In this document: in pieces, positions 23,090-36,500 of the stretch
Numbering within the stretch: position 1 is the first letter of the stretch
How the letters are laid out: the number at the start of each line of letters is the position of its first letter
NCBI GenBank assembly: GCA_028023455.1
Contig: JAQFVV010012394.1
Coordinates: 25,495,053-25,559,052 of the forward strand
DNA length: 64,000 bases
DNA from: Epiperipatus broadwayi
Taxonomy: Eukaryota > Onychophora > Udeonychophora > Euonychophora > Peripatidae
Direction: 5' to 3'
The notes under the pieces: model-generated
Told to the model about the DNA's origin: nothing
The model's database searches: none
What the model saw: only the letters and a program-made list of their open reading frames with translations
Made by a program: the position numbers and the translations under genes

Positions 23090-25728
23090 GTATAAAGGAT
23101 AGTGAAAGAGATGGAGAATGAATGGTAAGAATAAATTAGAGGAATATAAAATAAAAGTAGAAGAAATCATGGAAGAGTTTGTTGGGAATAAATATAAGGA
23201 CTCATGTGGTAAAGTAGAAAAAATGGCAAATAGGGTTTTAGGTGAGAATATTCAGAAGAATAAAAGTAATATAAAAGTGAGCCTTAGTAAAAGTATAATA
23301 GAGAAGAAAATAGCATGCAGCGAATATAAGTATGCTATTAAAACAAAAAAAGTGAAAAAGATGTTAATGTTAAATGGGAAAAGTACTTAAAAAAGAAGTT
23401 GGCTAAAATAGATAATTATATAGAGAGAATGAAATTAAATAGTAAACTGTTGGAAGATATTAATAAAAGTGGAAGAGATGGGAGTAAAAAATTTTGAAAA
23501 TATATTAAAAGAAAGAATGTAGGGGAAAGAAAAATAGTATTATTAGATGATGAGGGAACAGAGTGTAGATCTAGAGAAGAATTAGAGACAATCTTAAATA
23601 AGTATGTAATGAATATAGAAAAGATGTTAGCTGTGAAGGACAGTGATAAAAAAACATGAAAACATTTAATAATGGAAATATTAGGTTTACAAAAAATGAA
23701 TTGAATGAGGCAGGGAAGAAATTGAAAAGTGGAAAGGCAACAGGTTTTGATGGATGGGCAGCAGATGTGGTGATGAATGTAGGAAATAGAGCAAAATTAA
23801 ATCTATTCTCATGTTTTAATAAGATGGCACAGAAAATAATTTCCAAATAGCTGGAATAATACAAGAATAAGGCCATTATTTAATGGAAATGTTAAGGATC
23901 ATAGAAAGTTAAGCAATTGAAGATCAATAGCGGTAATGTCAGTATTATATAAAGTTTTTGTATACATGGGGACTGGAAGGGTCGCAAAATGGATGGAAGA
24001 AAATAATATAGTGGGAGAAATGCAGGGAGGTTTTTGATCGGAGAGGCATATAGGAGATAGTTTATTTGTAGTCACACAAGGCATATGATAAGAGTAATAG
24101 AAATAAATTATGGGTAAGTTTAGTAAATTTGAGAATGAATGAGCTTTAGTGGATATTATAAGGAGATTGTATGAAAATAATTACTATACATATCAATTAG
24201 GAAATATAGAATCAGTTAAAGTTAAAAATGGGATAGGACTAAGACAAGGATGCCCTATGTCACTTATTTTGTTTTTGTTATATTTAAGAGAAATGGAGAG
24301 AGCAATAGAAAGACTAGGAAGAGGGATTGAGATACCATTAATAGTTGGCAAGAGAGTATAAACATGATCAGATCTTTTATTTCCTGATGATATCTACTTA
24401 TGCACAAAAAGTAAGGAAGATATGGAGGTTAGGCTGAAGACTTGTGCAAGGGTGGGTAATGAGATGGGGATTAAATTTAGTGAAGAAAAATTAAAAGTAA
24501 TGATGATAAATGCTGGGGAAAGAGAAGAGAAAGAAATTTTATTGGGGGATATAAAGTTAAATATGGTGAATAGGTATAATTATTTGGGAATGATGATAAA
24601 TGCTGGGGAAAAAGAAGAGGAAGAAATTTTATTGGGGAATATAAAGCTAAATGTGGTGAATAGGCATAACTATTTGGGAATTGTCTTAAGTAATCAGAGA
24701 AATTTCTTGGCTAAATGGGAGAAAAAACTGATAAATGAAACAAAGAAAAAGAAAGGGACTGATAAAAAAATTAATACTGTTTTCATATAATAAATATGAT
24801 GTAGCTAGAATTGTATAGAAGGGAGTGGCAGTAATAGGGTTAACATATGGCAATAATGCATTATGTGTTAGTAAAGGGATATTAGATTACTTAGAAAAAG
24901 TACAAAGATAAATAGGAAAACAGGCATTAGTATGGATGGCAAAGGAGGCAATTCAAGGAGAAATGGGATGGTCAAGTTTTTATATGAGTGATGCAAAACA
25001 CAAAATGAAAATGTAAGGTAGATTGCAGTTTATAGATAATAAGATAATATCCAAAATAGTATTTAATTGGGTTATAAGTAAAGAATAGGCAAGAAGATGG
25101 GTGATTAAGGTAGTATGGTATACAGCAGATTTAGATAAAGACTTTATGTCAGTATACTTATACAAAAGGTGGGGTGATTGTGTTAGGAGAATGATTAACA
25201 CTCTAGCTGCAAGGAATGGGATAGAAGAATAGACACATTAATAAAAATAGAGAGTTGGAGAGATAGGGAATTAGTTTGGAGAATAAAAATAGTTTAAATA
25301 TATATAGAAGTAAACAATATTGGGTGTGAGTTAATTTATAATAATAGCAAGGAAAGTAGTTTATTGTTTAAGGCTTGAACAGGATCTTTACCAGCAACGA
25401 AATATGCATATAAATGGAAAAATATGGGTGATTTAGTCTGAAAATTATGTAAGAAAGGCATAGAAAATATTAGGCATCATTAATTGAATGTAAATGCCTA
25501 CAAGCAGAAAGAGTACAAATAATGAAGTTGTGAGAAAATTTAAATATAAAGAAAATGATTATACAGAAAGTGATTCTTAGTTTTTATGCTGGGTTTGGGA
25601 AAAGAAAAGGGGGGATTTAGATATAAAGGCCATAGAGTTGACAAATATTATGTTGTGAAAATGGGATAGAGAAGAATATGGGAAAAACAGGCTGGAAAAT
25701 GGAAAGGGACGGTAAGATGACTAACAGG
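23090..25728 (+). mobile_element. LINE-2: non-LTR retrotransposon of a second family, inactive
   Basis: A long plus-strand stretch of coding-like, purine-rich sequence broken by many stops. Reverse transcriptase pieces appear in order: LKSGKATGFDGWAADVV, a decayed NYRPI-like region near 23900-23960, GIGLRQGCPMSLILFLLYL, then LLFPDDIYLCTKS where the catalytic FADD has become FPDD. A 30-residue segment just after is duplicated in tandem. The C-terminal part (around 25370-25500) matches the copy at 57.5 kb, which keeps a CCHC zinc finger. A coiled, lysine-rich N-terminus lies at 23118-23390. I cannot name the clade with confidence; a jockey/I/R1-like group would fit the C-terminal finger. Confidence 0.8.
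24149..24790 (+). pseudogene. LINE-2 reverse transcriptase core with 90-bp in-frame duplication
   Basis: Two open pieces (24149-24361 and 24422-24790) around the polymerase active site. RQGCPMSLILFLLYL is motif B; DDIYLCTKSKEDME follows the altered catalytic motif. After it, the unit beginning MINAGEREEKEILLGDIKLN is repeated at 24591-24680 with a few changes, then NYLGIVLSNQRNFLAKWEK. One 30-codon unit is the normal thumb segment, the other an extra copy. Confidence 0.75.
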
Positions 25729-26435
25729 TTTTGGTACTGTTCTATTAGTTGGTATTGGCCACTTGGCAACAACACAAATATGCCATTTATGTGGCCGCTG
25801 GTGGCATTATTTCTATGCAAAAGCACAGAAAGATGCTGTTTATATGGTGGCTGCTGTCGGCTTGCTTTGTGTTACGTACTTTGTCCGAATGCTCATAGTT
25901 CAAAGTTCTCCACAATATCGTGTGAGGGTATCTGGACTTCAGCCTGCCATAACTCTTCAAATATGCATGACAAACTAATTAGCTTACAAATCACATGATG
26001 TACTATTACCTACTAACAATTGTAACCCATCACTATGCTTCCCTACTCAATGTAGAAGCTTCAAAAAATTCAGAAAGGGTGCGGCCAAACACGATTTCGC
26101 TGAGCTCATGTGAAAAGTTATGTTTGTGTCAGAACACATATGAAACAAAATGGCTGACTGCAAAACCGATCCTTCAAATTGTTGCAACTGCCATCCACAG
26201 AAGCTGGTGCAGTGGCATTTTTATAAGGCAACATACTCCTACATGCCAAGAGATGTATGTGCGGCAAAATGATAAGACTGGAGATTTCCAAAACCATTTC
26301 AGTTCCTGTCGGCGAAAGTGTTCTCTTCGAAAGGAGACCTGGTTTGACGGCTTCAGAATTGTGACCCAGGGTTCAGGAATGAAGCATGCTTTGGTAGCTT
26401 ATTTCCATTTCTTTGGTTTGCCCATTTAGGATGAG
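25729..26435 (+). pseudogene. Merlin-like DNA transposase remnant (tentative)
   Basis: GC-richer than its surroundings, beginning exactly where LINE-2 ends. The open stretch 25995-26429 ends with HFSSCRRKCSLRKETWFDGF followed by RIVTQGSGMKHALVAYFHFF. The pattern of paired cysteines, then SLRKGTWFEGS, then a helix is the N-terminal hallmark of Merlin/IS1016-type transposases. The catalytic part is absent. The upstream piece 25763-25978 (QICHLCGRWWHYFYAKAQKD) may belong to the same insertion but I cannot place it. Confidence 0.45.
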
Positions 26436-29400
26436 TTCACTCTGGGCATCTTCAATATTTAAGGATTGGCCAATGAAATATTTTGGAAAGCAGTAAAAGA
26501 ATGCAGACACACGATAGTATTGCAGACACAGTCAAACAACCTTATTAACATTAATATATAGGTGCTAAAAAAAAATCCATTATGAAATGAATAAAAATCC
26601 TTTTTTCCTTAAAGACATTAAATTAATTTAGATGTGGTTATTATACCAGCATTTTATTCTTAGCATGATTAATTACTAACTATTTATGTACATAGATCTG
26701 ATTAATATTAAATATATAAATATATGAAAAAGATCGTACCGTATATATCTATTCCAAATATTAAATTAGCAGACGTGTATATAACTATTGTCTTCTAATG
26801 TGTAATTAATTAATATATATCTGATATTGATTAAATATACATATATAACTTGTCTAATTTATTTACAAATGAGATCCGCCTTATATACTAGGGTGAGAGT
26901 AAAATTTTAAGAAAAAATTGTTTTGAACTTATTTTAATTTCTATCATCCAACTTCTCATTTATATACATATATTCCACATCATCAACTAAATAAATAAAC
27001 AAACTTGTTGATTTTGTAGATACGCTAACATACATTAATATATAAAGATATTAAAAAAATAATCTTTATGCCAGTGACCCGGTAACGTTATATTTCTGGG
27101 TTTCTGCATAGTAACAATGCCATCAAGCGGCCGACACCGGCTAATAGAACAGTACCCATGTTTCTCTGGTGAAGCTGTACATATATACAGTCATATATAT
27201 GCTGACCTCACCATTCACTGTGGACTAACCAAGGACCATAAATCCAATCACAGTGAATGTGCTTTAAAACTAATGATTATAGATATATAGACTATATATA
27301 GCAGTGAATAAAGTTGTAAATGAAATTGGCTTAAAATAGGCACTTACAGAAAAGAGAGAAAGTTATAAATTATTATTTTATTTATATAAATAAAAAAAAT
27401 ATTGCATCAGAAGATAAAAATGTAAATTGCTAATGTACAAAAATCCATTAAGATAGGAATGTAATCTAGACATCATTAAAACAAGAATTATATTAAAATG
27501 TAAATTGTTTGTAATGCAGGATATCGGGAAATGAAACAATGGAGGCATTGGTAGTCACTAATTAGTATAATGGAATTTTAAAAAGGATATAAATAGGAAG
27601 TTTCATTTTATTAAAAAAAAACTTGCTGAAGATCTCTTGAAAATATTATTATAAATTGTACTGTATTTTGAATTGTTGTCTTTTCGTTTTTTTTTTTGTA
27701 AAAAAATCTAAAAAAATATACGTTGTCTGGAACTATGTAGTCCAGTTGAAGAAGCTTAAGAGAATGCCTGACTGATGCCTGCTATCTGATATTGGATGAC
27801 TACCCAAAATGTATTATGAACATGGAAGCCTGGGGAAAGCTGCAATTACCGTCAGAAGCTAAGCTATGCGTCAATACCTAGCCATGATAAATCGCTTCTC
27901 ATTGCTGGACCAACCTGCTATATCCACACCCACACGTTAAGTTACCGTTAACTTTATATTCATAACTATCTATGTATAGTATTATATAGTTTTATATTTT
28001 GTAATCTTACTATTTAAACTTTCATATGTTAAATATCTATCTATGCTGTCTTAAGTCTTTATATATATATATTCACAAATTGTATCATTTTATATTTAAG
28101 AATATCCACAAACTATATCTTAGATAGATTGGTAACATGTATAATGGTGACAGAAAATTTTATTCTTTCATATGTAAATAGTTATATAATTTCTTTTGTG
28201 TACTTTCTAAGAAAAAAACAATTTTTTTTTATATAATGTGGAATATATTGTACTGGATGATTATTTCTGCTTTTGATCATGGAGGGCACCACTAGATCAC
28301 TGCATACCTGGAAATTTGTTTACCATGATCAAGAGTTAATGATGATGATGATTTGTACTGACCAGACCCAGAGAGAGAGAGCAAGAGCTTGATAATATTA
28401 TTCAGACAATTGAGAAATAAAAGCAATAAGACAAATGTCAGTGAAACTAATTTTAAATACTTTAAAATTTATTAAGAGCAATATAAAAATTTTCAAGCAC
28501 AGAGATTTATACACAATAAACACGGTTCTATCAGGCGTGTACTAACAAAAATTAAGCATCACTGCTCTGGCAGACAGACTAATTTTCTAATAGAGAATTA
28601 AAAAGGAGGAACGAATTTTCCTTCAGCTGACGATTCACCAAGCAACTCTGGTTTCCTTATTCCAAAAAGTTTTAAGACAAATAGCAAATGAAAGATTCTT
28701 GAATGAATCAATGAAACTAACATGGGTGAGTGATCACTAGCATGGCCAACCACATTGAAGATCACCATGGTTGATTACAATGCAAGAAAAATAAATATGA
28801 TACGTGAATATGACAGGGTATGAGTTGTAGAGTGGGAGAAAACTTAAACCTCCAATTTAATGAAAATAGAAAACTTAGAAAATACTCAGGCATAGATAAT
28901 TTAAAATTGAGGGAACATTAAATCTCTGATTTAAGCAAAACAGACATATATAACAGGTGAATCACCAACCAAATGATTGGCCAAACTTAAGCTGCAATAT
29001 AATAATTAAAAGTCTCAATAGAAGACAAGTAAGTAATCAGATAATAACTTAATCTGCCCAAGCTTTCATTAAGAAAGTGAAATAATTATAAATACAAATA
29101 GCTTTATGAAATATACTCTCAGTACATGTTCTTATGAATAAATATAAAGCAAGCATGAAATCTTAAAACTAAGATTCCAATACACACTACAAATGCAATA
29201 AGAAAATACATAGAATAAATACTTCAAATATGTACATTTAATAGGCAAAAGATATCATATAAAAAAAATAAGTTACTTTTTAAGATTAAGGTCAGAGGTA
29301 TAAGTTTAAGACTGTGAGGAGTCTTTCAGCATGGTACATATAGTTAATTCTATTGGAAAATTCTGGTGAAGACTAGGTTTCCATTACTGTTCAGAAGGCA

Positions 29401-31669
29401 ATGTTAGAAATCAGTTCCGATTTGAGCTATTACGGCATGATTTTGCAGGGATGATTTGGAATCCAAGACTCTTCTTTAAGTTGGCTTAGCACAGCATGAT
29501 ATTGAGGCAATTCTTCATGGCGTAAAGTTTTGGCATTCTTGGGAATTTATAATAGCACAGTAATTCACAGAAGTCTTAAGATTGGCATACTAACAGTTGC
29601 AGCAAACTAAACAAGCAGCATAAACCAGAATAGCTGGAGAATAATTAGCCTGAAATCCCAGGGTTATTTATATGAGCTCTTATCTTTCTGAAACATTTTT
29701 AATTAGTAGTTTTCTACCCAGGGCAAATCTTTATCTCGGCCCAAATCCTAATTAAAGATTCTTACCAGGGTTAATCTTATTTATGATTAATTTTAAAAAT
29801 ATAACAGCAAGTCTCAGCTTTAGTTAAAATAAATTAAAAATCGATTGCGATCAGAACAAGAATGTAATTGAAAAAAAAACAACTTTCCAAAACTAAAATG
29901 TTTTGTTCAGAAAGGATTAACTTTTTTTAAAATTTAGAATATTTTTTTTAAAGATTAAAAGTTTGCTTGCCTTTAATTACTTTCTTAAATTATAAAAAAA
30001 AAACAAGTGACAAAAGAAAACCATTTTAGAATTAAAATTTATTAAAAAGTAAAAATGAGATATTTTAAAATGTAACTGCATATGTGCGTTATTACACATA
30101 CTCTTATAAACAACTTTTAAATAGTTTTCTTTTTAAACTTTATTAAAATCAAATTAATATTATTTATGCGATGAAACTATTGAATCAGATAAAGCATCCG
30201 GTTCAATATATATATAGCAGGAATTGGAAGGTAGCTAAATGGATAAACTTTAATTTATCTCTATTTGTTTTACCCACTATAATAAATATGGGAACGTTTT
30301 AAAATTATTATAAAATTTCTTTGAATAAAACTACTCCATCCATTTCCCTCCATTTTACCATTAGAGTTTTTTTGTATGTTATTACCAGAAAAGAGAGAAA
30401 ACTCAGTAAGCTTGATTGTAATTTTAAATTGATGTAATGTTTCAAATTTATAGTTCAACTAAAAGACATGTCTATGTTCTTAAAATATTTGATTTGTGTT
30501 TTTTTTTAAAAAAAATCCTCACTCATATTATATTCTATATAGTTATCTAAGGGTTTACTAATATATATGAATGTTATCAGAAACATAATTTAAGCATTCG
30601 TGATTGTTTTAGGTGTAAAAAGAGAGTACAGTATGATTGATATATAAATTAATTTCTGTAATATTTATTACTCTGTGGGAAAACAAGTTAAATAATAATA
30701 ATTAGTGATCATTATATCCATCATAAGTATAACTGCTGGTATAAGACCAGTATAAAAGCATATTTATTAATTATAAAAAGAAAGTAAATAATTATTTATA
30801 GCGGATCTTCTCAGTATAGTAATATTTGCAATTACACAAATTTATATACATCAGTATAACAATACTTTAACTTTAGGGTCATTTGTACCACGTTTTTCTC
30901 ATATTGTGTTACTTGGTGATCCGTGGGTGTCTCGGCACATACACATCGTTCCCTTTTCTTCATAACTTCATTAACTAATGCACGTCAATGGGATCCCAAT
31001 TGGTTGATAGACTGGATCTCATGAAATCTTCAAGAAAAGAACAGGACACAAGCGTTTAAAGCTTCATTCCTGAATTCGAATCATGCTGCGGTGAATGGGT
31101 TCCTTTCTCTAACCACGGTTTAGAGGCAAAGTGGCTATCCAGAATTAAGTTAGCATAAAATGAAGCCATCATATTTCAAGACCCACTCTTCAAACCCATA
31201 TAATTAATCACCAAGGGCCACAATGTTTTATTGGGAGTTTCTATAGTTAAAATCTAAGTATAAGAAGGTTGTATTCAAATTCAGTCTAGAGTGTATTTAA
31301 CTAGTTTAAATGGTTAGTTCTACCTTGTAATGGCACCACAGAGTAATCTCATCACTGTCTCTCTCTTAAATGGAATAACCCGATTGTTGACAATGCAAAT
31401 TAGCATTTTCTATAATTATTGATGTACATTACAAAGGATCATTTGATCTTTTCTTTATCTGTATATTTTGTGAGGAATATCATTTGTAACAATCTTATTC
31501 AATCATTAACTATTATTTTATGTAAATGATAAACTCTAATTCACCATTATAACAACTTTGTAGATATTGTTTTTCTTCTATATGTAAACCTGATCATCAC
31601 ATATTAGAATTCCCTTTCTTTGGGTCTCATCTCTACCTGACCACTGAGCTATATTAAAAGAATTAACTC
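26436..31669. other. LINS1 intron, mostly unannotated
   Basis: Non-coding, AT-rich. 27060-27260 and 27720-27950 are GC-richer and may be parts of an unknown element. A patch at 28260-28350 ends in GATGATGATGAT, like the RTE tail, and may be a further SINE. No gene seen. Confidence 0.55.
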
Positions 31670-31860
31670 TTGTGAGGTTAGGGGAGTAAGTCACGGTGGT
31701 GATCTGGAGGAGTAGGCGAGGTTCAAACCCCTCTGTCTATTTCTAGGTTAGGTTAAAGCAGCTCTATTTTTCTTATTGTTACACTGGGCATATTGGCTGA
31801 GATATTCCGAACTCTGAGAAAGAAGAAGCCACAATGCATCACATTACATCATATCTATTG
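31670..31860 (+). mobile_element. tRNA-headed SINE with a LINE-2-like tail
   Basis: The head (31676-31740) has a B-box-like GAGGTTCAAACCCCTC and an upstream A-box-like region. After a short body, 31788-31856 follows the LINE-2 3' end at 57971-58040 closely: GGGCATATTGGCTGAGATAT against GGGCATAGTTGCTGAGAGAT, then GCATCACATTACATCA against GCATCACATCACATAA. Sharing a 3' end is how SINEs recruit a LINE's reverse transcriptase. Confidence 0.8.
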
Positions 31861-32189
31861 TTGAAGCTGGAAAGTTTCGAGATTTGCTGTTATTAAATAA
31901 AATTAAAGTTATCCAATTTATTGATTCTTGGATAATTATTATATTTCTTTAATCACCAAATTTGCTTTACATCTCATAAAAAACCTAAATTTGATTCTTT
32001 TAAATAATATTTTGATAGAGCATTTTGATCTATTCTTTAATTATCAGATTTTGACTAGGTAATGTGTCTAATTAATGATCCATATTTTATTTCTCTCATA
32101 TTTAGTTTTTGAAACATTGCCTTTTTTTGCATATATTATCGTTGTTATGGTTTTGAGTTTATTTCACAAACTTTTCCTACAATAACTTT

Positions 32190-32715
32190 TCAGAAAAAAA
32201 AAGAGAATAAAATTAATTATCATGAATTAGAAGAAGTTAATAACTACAAATACATTGGTCAGATTATTAATACAGATGCAAGCATAATGGATGAAATTAA
32301 TCATAGAATTAAACTCAAATAGAGTGTTTTTGAGAGAAATAACTTGATGTTAAAAGAAAATATACCTATGTGTTTGAATAGGAAGATTTTAATGTATATG
32401 TTTTACCAATTCTTATTTATGGATCTGAGATATGAGCATTTCAACAAATGTATACAGAGATATGTGTTAAGCATAACAGAGATTGAAAGAGAACAAACAT
32501 CATTGAAAGAATAAACAGACTAAAATGGAGCTAGACTGGACATATTGCAAGAAGGGATTATGATAACAGATGAACAGTTGAAGTTTTATATTGGATTCCA
32601 AGATAATGTAAAAGACCTAGAAATAGATCTCATGTGAGATGAAAGGAAATTTGTTGGAATGGTTGTGTAAAATAGAGATTACGGTTAAGAGAAAATGGAT
32701 TAAACTTGGAGATTA
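32190..32715 (+). pseudogene. RTE 3'-region fragment, badly decayed
   Basis: Plus-strand match to the end of the RTE protein: ELEEVNNYKYIGQIINTDAS with stops downstream, then KRLKWS-like and GHIARRD-like pieces and a basic stretch. Several stops and frameshifts. Sequence similarity fades after GGATTAAACTTGGAGA at about 32697-32712. Confidence 0.8.
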
Positions 32716-33203
32716 TCCAAAAAACAAAATTCCCATGGTTGAGCTTAAAATCTTTACAATAAATAATTTTTATAAAAATTTACAAATAAAATTAAAGAAA
32801 AGAATTTCAATAAATACCTACAAATTATTCTGCCTAATTGCAGTGAGTTTCCTGCATCCACCCCCAATCTTAGCATAATTTGGGTTTACAATGAGAATAT
32901 AATATCTATTCTTAAAATCCAAAATAGCCTTGGAAAATCAGAGATTTCAGATTAATGGTGTTTTACCTGTATGTAAACACTGGATAGTTCAGTATCTCTT
33001 TAAACCATTCTAAAAATGTGTAGCTATAATCACTGACTACATATATATATATTGTACCTAACTGAAGTCTCACTTAGTTCCAATAGGTGATCATGGTTAT
33101 CTTAGTTTAACCTTTTGTTTGAAATTTTCTGCTTTAAAAAAAATAATGATAAAAATGAAAATTAATTAATGAATAAAACAGGATAATTTTATATAGTATA
33201 TAT

Positions 33204-33572
33204 CAGGGGTCCCCAACCCTATGCCCGTGGGCACCATGGCGCCCACAGACCATTTTACATGTGCCCGCCGCTATCCGAATACGATAAAAAATTATTTATC
33301 TGATACAAATAAATTTAATTTTTAAAATTTCTTATAAATTATTGTATTATATTCTAATCAAATTGTAGGGCATATTATACTTTTAAAGCGTAAAAATATA
33401 AACGTTAATTATATGTTAAAATTTTATTTTTGAAATAAATATTTTTTTGTACATTATGTGTATTATTAACAATATCCAACTATAAATTTACATTGAAAAA
33501 AATAAATGGTGCCCGCCACATGGCCGGTATTATAGAATGTGCTCTTAAATGCAAAAAGGTTGGGGACCCCTG
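33204..33572. mobile_element. 369-bp non-autonomous hAT element, second family
   Basis: Terminal inverted repeats CAGGGGTCCCCAACC and GGTTGGGGACCCCTG, with the 8-bp duplication GTATATAT at 33196-33203 and 33573-33580. It keeps GC-rich ends (GTGCCCGCCGC, GTGCCCGCCACATGGCC) around an AT-rich core with no ORF. Ends of this kind are typical of Charlie/Tip100-like hAT elements. Confidence 0.92.
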
Positions 33573-33580
33573 GTATATAT

Positions 33581-36500
33581 ACTAGTTAGTTTGATAAGGG
33601 ATGCTAGATAATAATTTGAATTAAAAGAAATATCAGAAATAGTTGGGAATTGATAAATAATATTAAATGTATTTTAAAATAACTACTGTATAATTCATTT
33701 TAATGTCTAAATTATAATAAATAGATATTGTAAATAAATGTTTTAAATAATATTAATAATAAATTTAAAAAAGTAATCTGTAAGTTTTCATTAAAACAGT
33801 AATAATATTATTAGATTCAATTTAGCTTAGCGTTTCACTTGTAAAAATTATTTTGGATTAAATAGTCATTAATATTTTTATTGTTATAGTTTTAAAAATA
33901 ACTTTTAAACAATTAGTGTGCGTTCATATCACCCACAAATGTGAGAATATGTATGTGCCTGCAAGAGACATGTAAACATAAGAATAAAAAAAATAGTTTA
34001 ATTCCAATATTGTTTAAAAAAAATAAAATAAAAATAAAACAAATGTATGGATAAAGTTATTAAAGTTAAATATTTAAAAGTTTAATAGAGAGGTATAACT
34101 TTAAATTTTATATTTATTGCCATTGTGTTTATAAAATATCATTAAAAGTGTTGCATAATATTTGTTAACAATGAATTTTTGACTTTGCAGCTGTGAGTCA
34201 CATGGTTTAATATTCAATTGATTACGTCAGTACATGAATTCCACAGCTGAATTGTCAAGAATGTTAATGGTTGATAAAAAAATAATTTTTATTGGTTTTC
34301 AAATGAATTGTGGGTGTATTAAATATAATTATATAAAACAGGGATCCAGATGTCATTCAGGGGCTTATCTGATTTTTAATTCTACCTGTGGCTGGATCTC
34401 AAAATTTCTTTAATAAAAAGTAATTTTTTAAAACTTTATATTTTCTAAAAAAAAAAGTAAAAATATGTTTAAAATAATTATTTAAAAATCGTCTTGTAAA
34501 CTTGAATTGCTGAAGTTAAAAAAAGTAATTCATTTTCTGACAATTTTAATTCCAGTTGAAGCATAAGATTATAGTAAACAATGTTTGAAGGAAAGTTAGC
34601 GTCCCTTATTTTATCTACATTTTATTTGTTCATTTTTCTTTATTTGGAAATGAAAATATTATTAAAGCCTAAATTATTAATTATATATATGGCTAAATAT
34701 GTTCTTGCAATAGATTATCATATCTGTAGGATAATTATTATATGTCCTATTAAATTAAAAATATACGTGAAGAAATTAAAAGACAGTCAAAATTTCAAAA
34801 TATTATAATGAAAATGCATCAGCTTCTCATAAATTAAAATTGACTTTAAATTTAATTCTTCATATATCAATACATGATATATACATGTAAACAGAATAAT
34901 GTTTCTGAGGAAAATGTATGTTTTAAAACACTAATTCTCGTTTGTGCCAGTAGTATGAAAAAGAAGTTATTTGGAAGTAAAACTTTAAAAGAATTTATAA
35001 ATTTTGCCATTATTTATAAATAACTTTATGACATAAATTGTAGCTTATAACTGAGAAATATCTTGAATTATAAACAAAGTCTACTCTTGTGTTTAAAAGT
35101 AAAAGGAAATGTATTTAAAAAAATACATTGTGAAATATTTAAAAAAAATGTTTCAAAAAAAGAGCTCTATTTTTAAAAACATATGTTTATCTAATGGAGA
35201 ACAGTGAAAGTTAACTAAATCAATACATTATAATTATTCTGCATTTGAACGTAGGATTATAAATATAAAAAAATGTAATCAGCTGAAGAATTTATTTTTC
35301 CAATGCCGGCTTATGCTATTTTATTATTTCAATATTTAAAATTATCTTTAAAGATCAAAGAAAGTAAAAGTATTTATTTAAAGAACTATTGAACATTTTC
35401 ATTTGAAAATCATTGTCATGTTTTATAAGTGTTTTGATTAAAGTTCGAACTCGGATAAATAAATTAGCTTGAAGAAATTATCTACATATTTTAAATGGAA
35501 AACCATTACGGAGCTGAAATATGAACTTGAGTTACTGTATTAATCATTTTTTTTTGTTTATTTTATTGGTTTAAAAAAATGAAACCATAAAGATATTTAT
35601 GCTATATATATTTTGTGCAACACTTTTTGCCTAAATATATCAGGTAAATTAGGATTATAATTTTAAAGTTTAATGGGTTTATTAGAATGAGCAAATATTT
35701 TGCCATTCTTAGGTCAATTTAGTTTATTTATTAAGCATTACACCAGCTAGTTTTATTTAATAATTTCATTTACAGAGATTTAAATATCACAGTTTAGTTT
35801 ATAATAAATGGGTTGTTTCACTCAATTTTATTTTAAACCAGCTAAAGAAGTTTATCAGAGAATTTCCATTCATTTGTTTTATGAGTGTTATAGTAATAAT
35901 AATTACAAATATTTTTTTTTATAAGCATTGAGAATTAATATTCTTGCATTTAATTTGCAATCAAAAGTCCTTTAATTATTATATTTTAGTATTGAATATT
36001 TTATTGAGTGCATTGTGCCTTGCCTAGAATTTTATATGCATTTAACTTTAAAGTATTTCTCATACTAGTCATTTTGACGCAGTTTTTGCTTTGTTGGTTC
36101 TTATATTGAAGATACGTTTTTGTATTTTTAAATTTCTTAGGAATAACTTGGTTAATTCAGGTGAAGTATATATCTTGCTATTAGTTAGTATTTGTTAGCC
36201 TCATAGAGTTAGGCTTAGTTAATAATTTTGAGTATGTTTTATGGAGTAGACAAGGTCCTCCATCCTTATTGTATTGTATTTCCATGATTTGATAGTGCTT
36301 GTCCCCAAAAGAGGGTTATTGTCTTGTATTTTCAGTGATGATGATCACATTTATAAGCATTGGAAATCTCATGAGAGAGGATTGTGCTATTCTGGTGTGT
36401 TTTTCCTGTTCCCAGATGTACTGTAGACAAGTTCCAGACATCTTAGTTTTTGCCTCAAAGTTAGGTATTTTTGAAAGCCACCACATTCTTTTCCAGCTCT

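Noticed and set aside
28260-28350. Possible RTE-mobilised SINE ending in GATGATGATGAT.
   Set aside because: Only the short-repeat end is shared; GAT repeats also occur at 41.6 and 58.2 kb without other similarity.
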